A DNA stretch of 64,000 nucleotides, taken from the NCBI GenBank assembly GCA_030762175.1, contig CM060834.1:66879501-66943500 (forward strand). Reading direction: 5' to 3'. This stretch comes from Metallyticus violacea. Lineage: Eukaryota > Arthropoda > Insecta > Mantodea > Metallyticidae. The notes under the pieces were generated by a model, which was given only the letters and a program-made list of their open reading frames with translations, was not told the DNA's origin and made no database searches. Positions 48,351 through 60,968 of the stretch are shown in pieces. The first letter of the stretch is position 1; every line of letters begins with the position of its first letter. The position numbers and the translations under genes are program-made.

Positions 48351-50700
48351 CTGGTTCTCTTTCATTATATTAGTTTGATAGCGTCAGTAAAGCATATTAT
48401 GCGCAAAGAATCTGGAAAAGAAAAAAAAATTTTTTCGAAGTTTGGAAACTTCGTTAGAATCACTTTTTTGCGTTCTTATTTGAGATAACTGGTTCTCTTT
48501 CATTATACTAGTTTGATAGCCTCAGTAAAGCATATTATGCGCAAAGAATCTCGAAAAGAAAAAAAAATTTTTTCGAAGTTTGGAAACGTCGTTTGAATCA
48601 CTTTTTCCGTTCTTATTTGAGATTACTGGTTGTCTTTCATTATAGTAGTTTGATAGACTCAGAAAAGCATATTATGCGCAAAGAATCTCGAAAAGAAAAA
48701 AGGTTTTTTCGAAGTTTGGAAACTTCTTTAGAATCACTTTTTTTCCGTTCTTATTTGAGATTACTGGTTCTCTTTCCATATACTAGTTTGATAACCTCAG
48801 AAAAGGATACTATGCGCAAAGAATCTCGAAAAGAAAAAAGTTTTTTTTCGAAGTTTTGAAACTTCGTTTGAATCACTTTTTTTTCCGTTCTTATTTGAGA
48901 TAACTGGTTCTCTTTCATTATATTAGTTTGATAGCGTCAGTAAAGCATATTATGCGCAAAGAATCTGGAAAAGAAAAAAAAATTTTTTCGAAGTTTGGAA
49001 ACTTCGTTAGAATCACTTTTTTCCATTCTTATTTGAGATAACTGGTTCTCTTTCATTATACTAGTTTGATAGCCTCAGTAAAGCATATTATGCGCAAAGA
49101 ATCTCGAAAAGAAAAAAGTTTTTTTTCGAAGTTTGGAAACTTCTTTAGAATCACTTTTTTTCCGTTCTTATTTGAGATAACTGGTTCTCTTTCATTATAC
49201 TAGTTTGATAGCCTCAGTAAAGCATATTATGCGCAAAGAATCTGGAAAAGAAAAAAAATTATTTTCGAAGTTTGGAAATTTCGTTAGAATCACTTTTTTC
49301 CGTTCTTAATTGAGATAACTGGTTCTCTTTCATTATACTAGTTTGATAGCCTCAGTAAAGCATATTATGCGCAAAGAATCTAGAAAAGAAAAAAGTTTTT
49401 TTTTGAAGTTTGGAAACTTCGTTAGAATCACTTTTTTTCCGTTCTTATTTGAGATAACTGGTTCTCTTTCATTATACTAGTTTGATAGGCTCAGTAAAGC
49501 ATATTATGCGCAAAGAATCTCGAAAAGAAAAAAAATTTTTTCGAAGTTTGGAATCGTCGTTTGAATCACTTTTTTCCGTTCTTATTTGAGATTACTGGTT
49601 CTCTTTCATTATACTAGTTTGATAGCCTCAGCAAAGCATATTATGCGCAAAGAATCTCGAAAAGAAAAAAAAATTTTTTCGAAGTTTGGAAACTTCGTTA
49701 GAATCACCTTTTTTCCGTTCTTATTTGAGATAACTGGTTATCTTTCATTATACTAGTTTGATAGCCTCAGTAAAGCATATTATGCGCAAAGAATCTCGAA
49801 AAGAAAAAAAATTTTTTTCGAAGTTTGGAAACGTCGTTTGAATCACTTTTTTCCGTTCTTATTTGAGATTACTGGTTCTCTTTCATTATAGTAGTTTGAT
49901 AGCCTCAGAAAAGCATATTATGCACAAAGAATCTCGAAAAGAAAAAAATTTTTTTTCGAAGTTTGGACACTTCGTTAGAATCTTTTTTTTTCCGATCTTA
50001 TTTGAAATAACTGATTCTCTTTCATTATACTAGTTTGATAGCCTCAGCAAAGCATATTATGCGCAAAGAATCTCGAAAAGAAAAAAAATTTTTTCGAAGT
50101 TTGGAAACTTCGTTAGAATCACTTTTTTTCCGTTCTTATTTGAGATAACTGGTTCTCTTTCATTATACTAGTTTGATAGCCTCAGCAAAGAATATTATGC
50201 GCAAAGAATCTCGAAAAGAAAAAAAATTTTTTTCGAAGTTTGGAAACTTCGTTAGAATCACTTTTTTTCCGTTCTTATTTGAGATAACTGGTTCTCTTTC
50301 ATTATACTAGTTTGATAGGCTCAGTAAAGCATATTATGCGCAAAGAATCTCGAAAAGAAAAAAAATTTTTTTCGCAGTTTGGAAACTTTGTTTGAATGAC
50401 TTTTTTTCCGTTCTTATTTGAGATAACTGGTTCTCTTTCATTATACTAGTTTGATAGCCTCAGTAAAGCATATTATGCGCAAAGAATATGGAAAAGAAAA
50501 AAAGTTTTTTTTCGAAGTTTGGAAACTTCGTTTGAATCACTTTTTTTCCGTTCTTATTTGAGATAACTGGTTCTCTTTCATTATACTAGTTTGATAGCCT
50601 CAGTAAAGCATATTATGCCCAAAGAATTTGAAAAGAAAAAAATTTTTTTTCGAAGTTTGGAAACTTCATTAGAATCACTTTTTTCCGTTCTTATTCGAGA
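48351..50700 (+). repeat. 2.35-kb duplication (17 monomers), copy 2
   Basis: Second copy of the preceding unit, one monomer shorter: the GATAGACTCAG-type marker spacing to the next partial copy is 2353 rather than 2491. The missing monomer is the CAGCAAATCAT / ATGCATAAAG one. Private changes include GGTTGTCTTTC near 48630 and GAATCTTTTTTTTTCC near 49981, where CAC is lost from the usual CACTTTTTTTCC. Confidence 0.85.
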
Positions 50701-51110
50701 TAACTGGTTCTCTTTCATTATATTAGTTTGATAGCGTCAGTAAAGCATATTATGCGCAAAGAATCTGGAAAAGAAAAAAAAATTTTTTCGAAGTTTGGAA
50801 ACTTCGTTAGAATCACTTTTTTGCGTTCTTATTTGAGATAACTGGTTCTCTTTCATTATACTAGTTTGATAGCCTCAGTAAAGCATATTATGCGCAAAGA
50901 ATCTCGAAAAGAAAAAAAAATTTTTTCGAAGTTTGGAAACGTCGTTTGAATCACTTTTTCCGTTCTTATTTGAGATTACTGGTTCTCTTTCATTATAGTA
51001 GTTTGATAGTCTCAGAAAAGCATATTATGCGCAAAGAATCTCGAAAAGAAAAAAGTTTTTTTTCGAAGTTTGGAAACTTCTTTAGAATCACTTTTTTTCC
51101 GTTCTTATTT
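50701..51110 (+). repeat. Partial third copy of the 2.4-kb unit, ending in a hybrid monomer
   Basis: The TATATTAG / GATAGCGTCAG monomer, the CAGTAAAG monomer and the start of the GATAGACTCAG-type monomer (here GATAGTCTCAG) repeat. The order then jumps, inside 50972-51110, to the monomer that follows two positions later in the other copies. That loses the AAAAAGGTTTTTTCG segment. Confidence 0.75.
50972..51110 (+). repeat. Hybrid GATAGTCTCAG monomer
   Basis: Starts like the GATAGACTCAG monomer (TATAGTAG, CAGAAAAG) but has AAAAAAGTTTTTTTTCG and then AAACTTCTTTAGAATC, followed by GATAACTGG. In the full copies (46164, 48655) the corresponding monomer has AAAAAGGTTTTTTCG and is followed by a GATTACTGG / TTCCATATAC monomer. 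Confidence 0.7.
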
Positions 51111-52078
51111 GAGATAACTGGTTCTCTTTCATTATACTAGTTTGATAGCCTCAGTAAAGCATATTATGCGCAAAGAATCTGGAAAAGAAAAAAAATTATT
51201 TTCGAAGTTTGGAAACTTCGTTAGAATCAGTTTTTTCCGTTCTTAATTGAGATAACTGGTTCTCTTTCATTATACCAGTTTGATAGCCTCAGTAAAGCAT
51301 ATTATGCGCAAAGAATCTCGAAAAGAAAAAAGTTTTTTTTTGAAGTTTGGAAACTTCGTTAGAATCACTTTTTTTCCGTTCTTATTTGAGATAACTGGTT
51401 CTCTTTCATTATACTAGTTTGATAGGCTCAGTAAAGCATATTATGCGCAAAGAATCTCGAAAAGAAAAAAAATTTTTTCGAAGTTTGGAATCGTCGTTTG
51501 AATCACTTTTTTCCGTTCTTATTTGAGATTACTGGTTCTCTTTCATTATTCTAGTTTGATAGCCTCAGAAAAGCATATTATGCGCAAAGAATCTCGAAAA
51601 GAAAAAAAATTTTTTTCGAAGTTTGGAAACTTCGTTAGAATCACTTTTTTTCCGTTCTTATTTGAGATAACTGGTTCTCTTTCATTATACTAGTTTGATA
51701 GCCTCAGTAAAGCATATTATGCGCAAAGAATCTCGAAAAGAAAAAAATTTTTTTTCGAAGTTTGGAAACGTGGTTTGAATCACTTTTTTCCGTTCTTATT
51801 TGAGATTACTGGTTCTCTTTCATTATAGTAGTTTGATAGCCTCAGAAAAGCATATTATGCACAAAGAATCTCGAAAAGAAAAAAAATTTTTTTCGAAGTT
51901 TGGACTATTCGTTAGAATCACTTTTTTTCCGATCTTATTTGAAATAACTGATTCTCTTTCATTATACTAGTTTGATAGCCTCAGCAAAGCATATTATGGG
52001 TAAAGAATCTCGAAAAGAAAAAAAATTTTTTCGAAGTTTGGAAACTTCGTTAGAATCACTTTTTTTCCGTTCTTATTT
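51111..52078 (+). repeat. Satellite segment parallel to 10600-11500
   Basis: Shares TATACCAG (51274), GGACTATTCG (51902), GAAATAACTGATTC and ATGGGTAAAG (near 51996) with 10684-11460, in the same order. Private changes: TATTCTAG near 51549, GAATCAGTTTTTTCC near 51226 and AAACGTGGTTTG near 51768. Confidence 0.78.
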
Positions 52079-52399
52079 GAGATAACTGGTTCTCTTTCAT
52101 TATACTAGTTTGATAGCCTCAGCAAAGCATATTATGCGCAAAGAATCTCGAAAAGAAAAAAGTTTTTTTTTGAAGTTTGGAAACTTCGTTAGAATCACTT
52201 TTTTTCCGTTCTTATTTGAGATAACTGGTTCTCTTTCATTATACTAGTTTGATAGCCTCAGTAAAGCATATTGTGCGCAAAGAATCTGGAAAAGAAAAAA
52301 AATATTTTCGAAGTTTTGAAACTTCGTTAGAATCACTTTCTTTCCGTTCTTATTTGAGATAACTGGTTCTCTTTCATTATACTAGTTTGATAGCCTCAG

Positions 52400-53640
52400 T
52401 AAAGCACATTATGCTCAAAGAATCTCGAAAAGAAAAAAAATTTTTTTCGAAGTTTGGAAACGTCGTTTGAATCACTTTTTTCCGTTCTTATTTGAGATTA
52501 CTGCTTCTCTTTCATTATAGTAGTTTGATAGCCTCAGAAAAGCATATTATGCTCAAAGAATCTCGAAAAGAAAAAAAATTTTTTTCGAAGTTTGGAAACG
52601 TCGTTTGAATCACTTTTTTCCGTTCTTATTTGAGATTACTGGTTCTCTTTCATTATAGTAGAATGATAGCCTCAGAAAAGCATATTATGCACAAAGAATA
52701 TCGAAAAGAAAAAAAATTTTTTTGGAAGTTTGGAAACTTCGTTAGAATCACTTTTATTCCGTTCTTATTTGAGATAACTGGTTCTCTTTCATTATACTAG
52801 TTTGATAGCCTCAGCAAAGCATATTATGCATAAAGAATCTCGAAAAGAAAAAAGTTTTTTTTCGAAGTTTGGAAACTTCGTTAGAATCACTTTTTTTCCG
52901 TTCTTATTTGAGATAACTGTTTCTCTTTCATTAATCTAGTTTGATAGCCTCAGTAAAGCATATTATGCGCAAAGAATCTCGAAAAGAAAAAAAATTTTTT
53001 TCGAAGTTTGAAAACCTTGTTTTAATCACTTTTTTCCGTTCTTATTTGAGATTACTGGTTCTCTTTCATTATAGTAGTTTGATAGCCTCAGAAAAGCATA
53101 TTATGCGCAAAGAATCTCGAAAAGAAAAAAATTTTTTTTCGAAGTTTGGACACTTCGTTAGAATCACTTTTTTTCCGATCTTATTTGAGATAACTGGTTC
53201 TCTTTCATTATACTAGTTTGATAGCCTCAGCAAAGCATATTATGCGCAAAGAATCTCGAAAAGAAAAAAAATTTTTTTCGAAGTTTGGAAACTTCGTTAG
53301 AATCACTTTTTTTCCGTTCTTATTTGAGATAACTGGTTCTCTTTCATTATACTAGTTTGATAGCCTCAGCAAAGCATATTATGCGCAAAGAATCTCGAAA
53401 AGAAAAAAAATTTTTTTCGAAGTTTGGAAACTTGGTTAGAATCACTTTTTTTCCGTTCTTATTTGAGATAACTGGTTCTCTTTCATTATACTAGTTTGAT
53501 AGCCTCAGTAAAGCATATTATGCGCAAAGAATCTGGAAAAGAAAAAAAATTATTTTCGAAGTTTGGAAACTTCGTTAGAATCACTTTTTTTCCGTTCTTA
53601 ATTGAGATAACTGGTTCTCTTTCATTATACTAGTTTGATA
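52400..53640 (+). repeat. 3327-bp-offset duplication (24 monomers), left copy of cassette
   Basis: Markers CACATTATGCTC, GTAGAATGATAGCC, ATGCATAAAG and TCATTAATCTAG (52928) recur at offset 3327 (56255), as do the following monomers to about 57300. The monomers just before it (52079-52340) differ from other cassette copies: one has CATATTGTGCGC and AAATATTTTCGAAGTTTTG. Confidence 0.85.
52910..53047 (+). repeat. TCATTAATCTAG marker monomer, copy 7
   Basis: Its start reads GATAACTGTTTC, a private change. The preceding monomer has AAAGAATCTCG, as in copies 1-3. Confidence 0.9.
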
Positions 53641-54610
53641 GCCTCAGTAAAGCATATTATGCGCAAAGAATCTCGAAAAGAAAAACGTTTTTTTTTGGAG
53701 TTTGGAAACTTCGTATGAATCACTTTTTTTCCGTTCTTATTTGAGATAACTGGTTCTCTTTCATTATACTAGTTTGATAGGCTCAGTAAAGCATATTATG
53801 CGCAAAGAATCTCGAAGAGAAAAAAATTTTTTTCGAAGTTTGGAATCGTCGTTTGAATCACTTTTTTCCGTTCTTATTTGAGATTACTGGTTCTCTTTCA
53901 TTATACCAGTTTGATAGCCTCAGCAAAGCATATTATGCGCAAAGAATCTCGAAAAGAAAAAAAAAATTTTTCGAAGTTTGGAAACTTCGTTAGAATCACT
54001 TTTTTCCGTTCTTATTTGAGATTACTGGTTCTCTTTCATTATAGTAGTTTGACAGCATCAGAAAAGCATATTATGCACAAAGAATCTCGAAAAGAAAAAA
54101 AAATTTTTTCGAAGTTTGGACACTTCGTTAGAATCACTTTTTTTCCGATCTTATTTGAGATAACTGGTTCTCTTTCATTATACTAGTTTGATAGCCTCAG
54201 CAAAGCATATTATGCGCAAAGAATCTCGAAAAGAAAAAAAATTTTTTTCGAAGTTTGGAAACTTCGTTAGAATCACTTTTTTTCCGTTCTTATTTGAGAT
54301 AACTGGTTCTCTTTCATTATACTAGTTTGATAGCCTCAGTAAAGCATATTATGCGCAAAGAATCTGGAAAAGAAAAAAAATTATTTTCGAAGTTTGGAAA
54401 CTTCGTTAGAATCACTTTTTTTCCGTTCTTAATTGAGATAACTGGTTCTCTTTCATTATACTAGTTTGATAGCCTCAGTAAAGCATATTATGCGCAAAGA
54501 ATCTGGAAAAGAAAAAAAATTATTTTCGAAGTTTGGAAACTTCGTTAGAATCACTTTTTTTCCGTTCTTAATTGAGATAACTGGTTCTCTTTCATTATAC
54601 TAGTTTGATA
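53641..54610 (+). repeat. 970-bp tandem duplication (7 monomers), copy 1
   Basis: The private set GAAAAACGTTTTTTTTGGAG (53681 and 54651), CGTATGAATCAC, TATACCAG, and GACAGCATCAG (near 54050 and 55020) repeats at exactly 970 bp. The GACAGCATCAG change is specific to this pair; 27457 and 57377 have GACAGCCTCAG. The copies differ by A/T-tract length, for example near 53825/54793 and 53960/54930. Confidence 0.92.
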
Positions 54611-55440
54611 GCCTCAGTAAAGCATATTATGCGCAAAGAATCTCGAAAAGAAAAACGTTTTTTTTTGGAGTTTGGAAACTTCGTATGAATCACTTTTTTT
54701 CCGTTCTTATTTGAGATAACTGGTTCTCTTTCATTATACTAGTTTGATAGGCTCAGTAAAGCATATTATGCGCAAAGAATCTCGAAGAGAAAAAATTTTT
54801 TTTCGAAGTTTGGAATCGTCGTTTGAATCACTTTTTTCCGTTCTTATTTGAGATTACTGGTTCTCTTTCATTATACCAGTTTGATAGCCTCAGCAAAGCA
54901 TATTATGCGCAAAGAATCTCGAAAAGAAAAAAAAATTTTTTCGAAGTTTGGAAACTTCGTTAGAATCACTTTTTTCCGTTCTTATTTGAGATTACTGGTT
55001 CTCTTTCATTATAGTAGTTTGACAGCATCAGAAAAGCATATTATGCACAAAGAATCTCGAAAAGAAAAAAAAATTTTTTCGAAGTTTGGACACTTCGTTA
55101 GAATCACTTTTTTTCCGATCTTATTTGAGATAACTGGTTCTCTTTCATTATACTAGTTTGATAGCCTCAGCAAAGCATATTATGCGCAAAGAATCTCGAA
55201 AAGAAAAAAAATTTTTTTCGAAGTTTGGAAACTTCGTTAGAATCACTTTTTTTCCGTTCTTATTTGAGATAACTGGTTCTCTTTCATTATACTAGTTTGA
55301 TAGCCTCAGCAAAGCATATTATGCGCAAAGAATCTCGAAAAGAAAAAAAATTTTTTTCGAAGTTTGGAAACTTCGTTAGAATCACTTTTTTTCCGTTCTT
55401 ATTTGAGATAACTGGTTCTCTTTCATTATACTAGTTTGAT
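54611..55440 (+). repeat. 970-bp tandem duplication, copy 2
   Basis: Second copy of the 7-monomer unit. Between the copies two consecutive AATCTGG / ATTATTTTCG / TTCTTAATTGAG monomers occur (near 54365 and 54505), where comparable places elsewhere have one. After 55300 it ends in two CAGCAAAG monomers and then a monomer without the TTAATTGAG change. Confidence 0.9.
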
Positions 55441-55689
55441 AGCCTCAGTAAAGCATATTATGCGCAAAGAATCTGGAAAAGAAAAAAATTATTTTCGAAG
55501 TTTGGAAACTTCGTTAGAATCACTTTTTTTCCGTTCTTATTTGAGATAACTGGTTCTCTTTCATTATACTATTTTGATAGCCTCAGTAAAGCATATTATG
55601 CGCAAAGAATCTCGAAAAGAAAAAAGTTTTTTTTTGAAGTTTGGAAACTTCGTTTGAATCACTTTTTTTCCGTTCTTATTTGAGATAAC

Positions 55690-57650
55690 TGGTTCTCTTT
55701 CATTATACTAGTTTGATAGCCTCAGTAAAGCACATTATGCTCAAAGAATCTCGAAAAGAAAAAAAATTTTTTTCGAAGTTTGGAAACGTCGTTTGAATCA
55801 CTTTTTTCCGTTCTTATTTGAGATTACTGCTTCTCTTTCATTATAGTAGTTTGATAGCCTCAGAAAAGCATATTATGCTCAAAGAATCTCGAAAAGAAAA
55901 AAAATTTTTTTCGAAGTATGGAAACGTCGTTTGAATCACTTTTTCCCGTTCTTATTTGAGATTACTGGTTCTCTTTCATTATAGTAGAATGATAGCCTCA
56001 GAAAAGCATATTATGCACAAAGAATATCGAAAAGAAAAAAAATTTTTTTGGAAGTTTGGAAACTTCGTTAGAATCACTTTTATTCCGTTCTTATTTGAGA
56101 TAACTGGTTCTCTTTCATTATACTAGTTTGATAGCCTCAGCAAAGCATATTATGCATAAAGAATCTCGAAAAGAAAAAAGTTTTTTTTTCGAAGTTTGGA
56201 AACTTCGTTAGAATCACTTTTTTTCCGTTCTTATTTAAGATAACTGGTTCTCTTTCATTAATCTAGTTTGATAGCCTCAGTAAAGCATATTATGCGCAAA
56301 GAATCTCGAAAAGAAAAAAAATTTTTTTCGAAGTTTGAAAACCTTGTTTTAATCACTTTTTTCCGTTCTTATTTGAGATTACTGGTTCTCTTTCATTATA
56401 GTAGTTTGATAGCCTCAGAAAAGCATATTATGCGCAAAGAATCTCGAAAAGAAAAAAATTTTTTTTCGAAGTTTGGACACTTCGTTAGAATCACTTTTTT
56501 TCCGATCTTATTTGAGATAACTGGTTCTCTTTCATTATACTAGTTTGATAGCCTCAGCAAAGCATATAATGCGCAAAGAATCTCGAAAAGAAAAAAAATT
56601 TTTTTCGAAGTTTGGAAACTTCGTTAGAATCACTTTTTTTCCGTTCTTATTTGAGATAACTGGTTCTCTTTCATTATACTAGTTTGATAGCCTCAGCAAA
56701 GCATATTATGCGCAAAGAATCTCGAAAAGAAAAAAAATTTTTTTCGAAGTTTGGAAACTTCGTTAGAATCACTTTTTTTCCGTTCTTATTTGAGATAACT
56801 GGTTCTCTTTCATTATACTAGTTTGATAGCCTCAGTAAAGCATATTATGCGCAAAGAATCTGGAAAAGAAAAAAAATTATTTTCGAAGTTTGGAAACTTC
56901 GTTAGAATCACTTTTTTTCCGTTCTTAATTGAGATAACTGGTTCTCTTTCATTATACTAGTTTGATAGCCTCAGTAAAGCATATTATGCGCAAAGAATCT
57001 CGAAAAGAAAAAAGTTTTTTTTTTGAAGTTTGGAAACTTCGTTTGAATCACTTTTTTTCCGTTCTTATTTGAGATAACTGGTTCTCTTTCATTATACTAG
57101 TTTGATAGGCTCAGTAAAGCATATTATGCGCAAAGAATCTCGAAGAGAAAAAAAATTTTTTCGAAGTTTGGAATCGTCGTTTGAATCACTTTTTTCCGTT
57201 CTTATTTGAGATTACTGGTTCTCCTTCATTATACTAGTTTGATAGCCTCAGCAAAGCATATTATGCGCAAAGAATCTCGAAAAAAAAAAAATGTTTTTCG
57301 AAGTTTGGAAACTTCGTTAGAATCACTTTTTTCCGTTCTTATTTGAGATTACTGGTTCTCTTTCATTATAGTAGTTTGACAGCCTCAGAAAAGCATATTA
57401 TGCACAAAGAATCTCGAAAAGAAAAAAAATTTTTTTCGAAGTTTGGACACTTCGTTAGAATCACTTTTTTTCCGATCTTATTTGAGAATACTGGTTCTCT
57501 TTCATTATACTAGTTTGATAGCCTCAGCAAAGCATATTATGCGCAAAAAATCTCGAAAAGAAAAAAAATTTTTTTCGAAGTTTGGAAACTTCGTTAGAAT
57601 CACTTTTTTTCCGTTCTTATTTGAGATAACTCGTTCTCTTTCATTATACT
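55690..57650 (+). repeat. 3327-bp-offset duplication, right copy
   Basis: Matches 52370-54000 at offset 3327 and includes the last TCATTAATCTAG marker of the window (56255). Private changes are GAAGTATGG near 55915, TTTTTCCCGTTC near 55943, CTTATTTAAGATAAC near 56233, CATATAATGCGC near 56564, GTTCTCCTTC near 57218 and GAGAATACTGG near 57485. The cassette starts at the third monomer; its first two are replaced by a junction near 55690. Confidence 0.85.
56237..56374 (+). repeat. TCATTAATCTAG marker monomer, copy 8
   Basis: Its start reads AAGATAACTGG in place of GAGATAACTGG. It lies 3327 bp after copy 7 and shares that copy's neighbours. Confidence 0.9.
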
Positions 57651-58860
57651 AGTTTGATAGCCTCAGCAAAGCATATTATGCGCAAAGAATCTCGAAAAGA
57701 AAAAAAATTTTTTTCGAAGTTTGGAAACTTCGTTAGAATCACTTTTTTTCCGTTCTTATTTGAGATAACTGGTTCTCTTTCATTATACTAGTTTGATAGC
57801 CTCAGTAAAGCATATTATGCGCAAAGAATCTGGAAAAGAAAAAAATTATTTTCGAAGTTTGGAAACTTCGTTAGAATCACTTTTTTTCCGTTCCTATTTG
57901 AGATAACTGGTTCTCTTTCATTATACTAGTTTGATAGCCTGAGTAAAGCATATTATGCGCAAAGAATCTCGAAAAGAAAAAAGTTTTTTTTTGAAGTTTG
58001 GAAACTTCGTTTGAATCACTTTTTTTCCGTTCTTATTTGAGATAACTGGTTCTCTTTCATTATACTAGTTTGATAGGCTCAGTAAAGCATATTATGCGCA
58101 AAGAATCTCGAAAAGAAAAAAAATTTTTTCGAAGTTTGGAATCGTCGTTTGAATCACTTTTTTCCGTTCTTATTTGAGATTACTGGTTCTCTTTCATTAT
58201 AGTAATTTGATAGCCTCAGAAAAGCATATTATGCACAAAGAATCTCGAAAAGAAAAAAAATTTTTTTCGAAGTTTGGACACTTCGTTAGAATCACTTTTT
58301 TTCCGATCTTATTTGAGATAACTGGTTCTCTTTCATTATACTAGTTTGATAGCCTCAGCAAAGCATATTATGCGCAAAGAATCTCGAAAAGAAAAAAAAT
58401 TTTTTTCGAAGTTTGGAAACTTCGTTAGAATCACTTTTTTTCCGTTCTTATGTGAGATAACTGGTTCTCTTTCCTTATACTAGTTTGATAACCTCAGAAA
58501 AGGATATTATGCGCAAAGAAACTCGAAAAGAAAAAAGGTTTTTTCGAAGTTTGGAAACTTCGTTTGAATCACTTTTTTTTTCCGTTCTTATTTGAGATAA
58601 CTGGTTCTCCTTCATTATATTAGTTTGATAGCGTCAGTAAAGCATATTATGCGCAAAGAATCTGGAAAAGAAAAAAAATTTTTTTCGAAGTTTGGAAACT
58701 TCGTTAGAATCACTTTTTTCCGTTCTTATTTGAGATAACTGGTTCTCTTTCATTATACTAGTTTGATAGCCTCAGGAAAGCATATTATGCGCAAAGAATC
58801 TCGAAAAGAAAAAAAATTTTTTTCGAAGTTTGGAAACGTCGTTTGAATCACTTTTTCCGT
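57651..58860 (+). repeat. Satellite segment parallel to 44770-46110
   Basis: The same order of AATCTGG/ATTATTTT, GTTTTTTTTTGAAG, GATAGGCTCAG, CAGAAAAG, CAGCAAAG, TTATGTGAG and GATAGCGTCAG monomers is present at 44900-46100. The right copy is one monomer shorter: it has GATAGGCTCAG with AATCGTCG followed at once by CAGAAAAG. The left copy has a hybrid monomer plus one more. A block junction lies near 58850, where a GTCGTTTGAATC monomer is followed by GATAACTGG with AAAGAATATTATG. Confidence 0.78.
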
Positions 58861-59300
58861 TCTTATTTGAGATAACTGGTTCTCTTTCATTATACTAGTT
58901 TGATAGCCTCAGCAAAGAATATTATGCGCAAAGAATCTCGAAAAGAAAAAAATATTTTTTTCGAAGTTTGGAAACTTCGTTAGAATCACTTTTTTTCCGT
59001 TCTTATTTGAGATAACTGGTTCTCTTTCATTATACTAGTTTGATAGGCTCAGTAAAGCATATTATGCGCAAAGAATCTCGAAAAGAAAAAAAATTTTTTT
59101 CGCAGTTTGGAAACTTCGTTAGAATCACTTTTTTCCATTCTTATTTGAGATAACTGGTTCTCTTTCATTATACTAGTTTGATAGCCTCAGTAAAGCATAT
59201 TATGCGCAAAGAATCTCGAAAAGAAAAAAGTTTTTTTTCGAAGTTTGGAAACTTCTTTAGAATCACTTTTTTTCCTTTCCTATTTGAGATAACTGGTTCT
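58861..59300 (+). repeat. Satellite monomers with one hybrid monomer
   Basis: Contains AAAAATATTTTTTTCG near 58950, the CGCAGTTTGG hybrid at 59009-59146, and TTTCCTTTCCTATTTGAG near 59272. The order does not continue for more than a few monomers from any single other block I could trace. Confidence 0.7.
59009..59146 (+). repeat. Hybrid CGCAGTTTGG monomer
   Basis: Elsewhere CGCAGTTTGG (47881, 50373) is followed by AAACTTTGTTTGAATGAC. Here it is followed by AAACTTCGTTAGAATCACTTTTTTCCATTC, which belongs to the monomer after the GATAGCGTCAG type. The switch lies within GTTTGGAAACTT. Confidence 0.75.
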
Positions 59301-60134
59301 CTTTCATTATACTAGTTTGATAGCCTCAGAAAAGCATATTATGCGCAAAGAATCTCGAAAAGAAAAAAAATTTTTTTCGAAGTTTGGAAACTTCGTTAGA
59401 ATCACTTTTTTTCCGTTCTTATTTGAGATAACTGGTTCTCTTTCATTATACTAGTTTGATAGCCTCAGTAAAGCATATTATGCGCAAAGAATCTCGAAAA
59501 GAAAAAAATTTTTTTTCGAAGGTTGGAAACGTCGTTTGAATCACTTTTTTCCGTTCTTATTTGAGATTACTGGTTCTCTTTCATTATAGTAGTTTGATAG
59601 CCTCAGAAAAGCATATTATGCACAAAGAATGTCGAAAAGAAAAAAAATTTTTTTCGAAGTTTGGACACTTCGTTAGAATCACTTTTTTTCCGATCTTATT
59701 TGAAATAACTGATTCTCTTTCATTATACTAGTTTGATAGCCTCAGCAAAGCATATTATGCGCAAAGAATCTCGAAAAGAAAAAAAATTTTTTCGAAGTTT
59801 GGAAACTTCGTTAGAATTACTTTTTTTCCGTTCTTATTTGAGATAACTGGTTCTCTTTCATTATACTAGTTTGATAGCCTCAGCAAAGAATATTATGCGC
59901 AAAGAATCTCGAAAAGAAAAAAAATTTTTTTCGAAGTTTGGAAACTTCGTTAGAATCACTTTTTTTCCGTTCTTATTTGAGATAACTGGTTCTCTTTCAT
60001 TATACTAGTTTGATAGGCTCAGTAAAGCATATTATGCTCAAAGAATCTCGAAGAGAAAAAAAAAATATTTTTTCGAAGTTTGGAAACGTCGTTTGAATCA
60101 CTTTTTTCCGTTCTTATTTGAGATTACTGGTTCT
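59301..60134 (+). repeat. 834-bp tandem duplication (6 monomers), copy 1
   Basis: Markers at offset 834: CGAAGGTTGG (59517/60351), CACAAAGAATGTCG, GAAATAACTGATTC, TTAGAATTACTTTTTTTCC (near 59812/60646), AAAGAATATTATG, and CGAAGAGAAAAAAAAAATATT-type tract (60051/60885). CGAAGGTTGG and TTAGAATTAC were seen only in this pair. Confidence 0.9.
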
Positions 60135-60968
60135 CTTTCATTATACTAGTTTGATAGCCTCAGAAAAGCATATTATGCGCAAAGAATCTCGAAAAGAAAA
60201 AAAATTTTTTTCGAAGTTTGGAAACTTCGTTAGAATCACTTTTTTTCCGTTCTTATTTGAGATAACTGGTTCTCTTTCATTATACTAGTTTGATAGCCTC
60301 AGTAAAGCATATTATGCGCAAAGAATCTCGAAAAGAAAAAAATTTTTTTTCGAAGGTTGGAAACGTCGTTTGAATCACTTTTTTCCGTTCTTATTTGAGA
60401 TTACTGGTTCTCTTTCATTATAGTAGTTTGATAGCCTCAGAAAAGCATATTATGCACAAAGAATGTCGAAAAGAAAAAAAATTTTTTTCGAAGTTTGGAC
60501 ACTTCGTTAGAATCACTTTTTTTCCGATCTTATTTGAAATAACTGATTCTCTTTCATTATACTAGTTTGATAGCCTCAGCAAAGCATATTATGCGCAAAG
60601 AATCTCGAAAAGAAAAAAAATTTTTTCGAAGTTTGGAAACTTCGTTAGAATTACTTTTTTTCCGTTCTTATTTGAGATAACTGGTTCTCTTTCATTATAC
60701 TAGTTTGATAGCCTCAGCAAAGAATATTATGCGCAAAGAATCTCGAAAAGAAAAAAAATTTTTTTCGAAGTTTGGAAACTTCGTTAGAATCACTTTTTTT
60801 CCGTTCTTATTTGAGATAACTGGTTCTCTTTCATTATACTAGTTTGATAGGCTCAGTAAAGCATATTATGCGCAAAGAATCTCGAAGAGAAAAAAAAAAT
60901 ATTTTTTCGAAGTTTGGAAACGTCGTTTGAATCACTTTTTTCCGTTCTTATTTGAGATTACTGGTTCT
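60135..60968 (+). repeat. 834-bp tandem duplication, copy 2
   Basis: Second copy. One difference noted is ATGCTCAAAG (copy 1, near 60036) against ATGCGCAAAG (copy 2, near 60870). Its right part and the following monomers to about 61370 are repeated again at offset 2638 (19 monomers). Confidence 0.9.
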
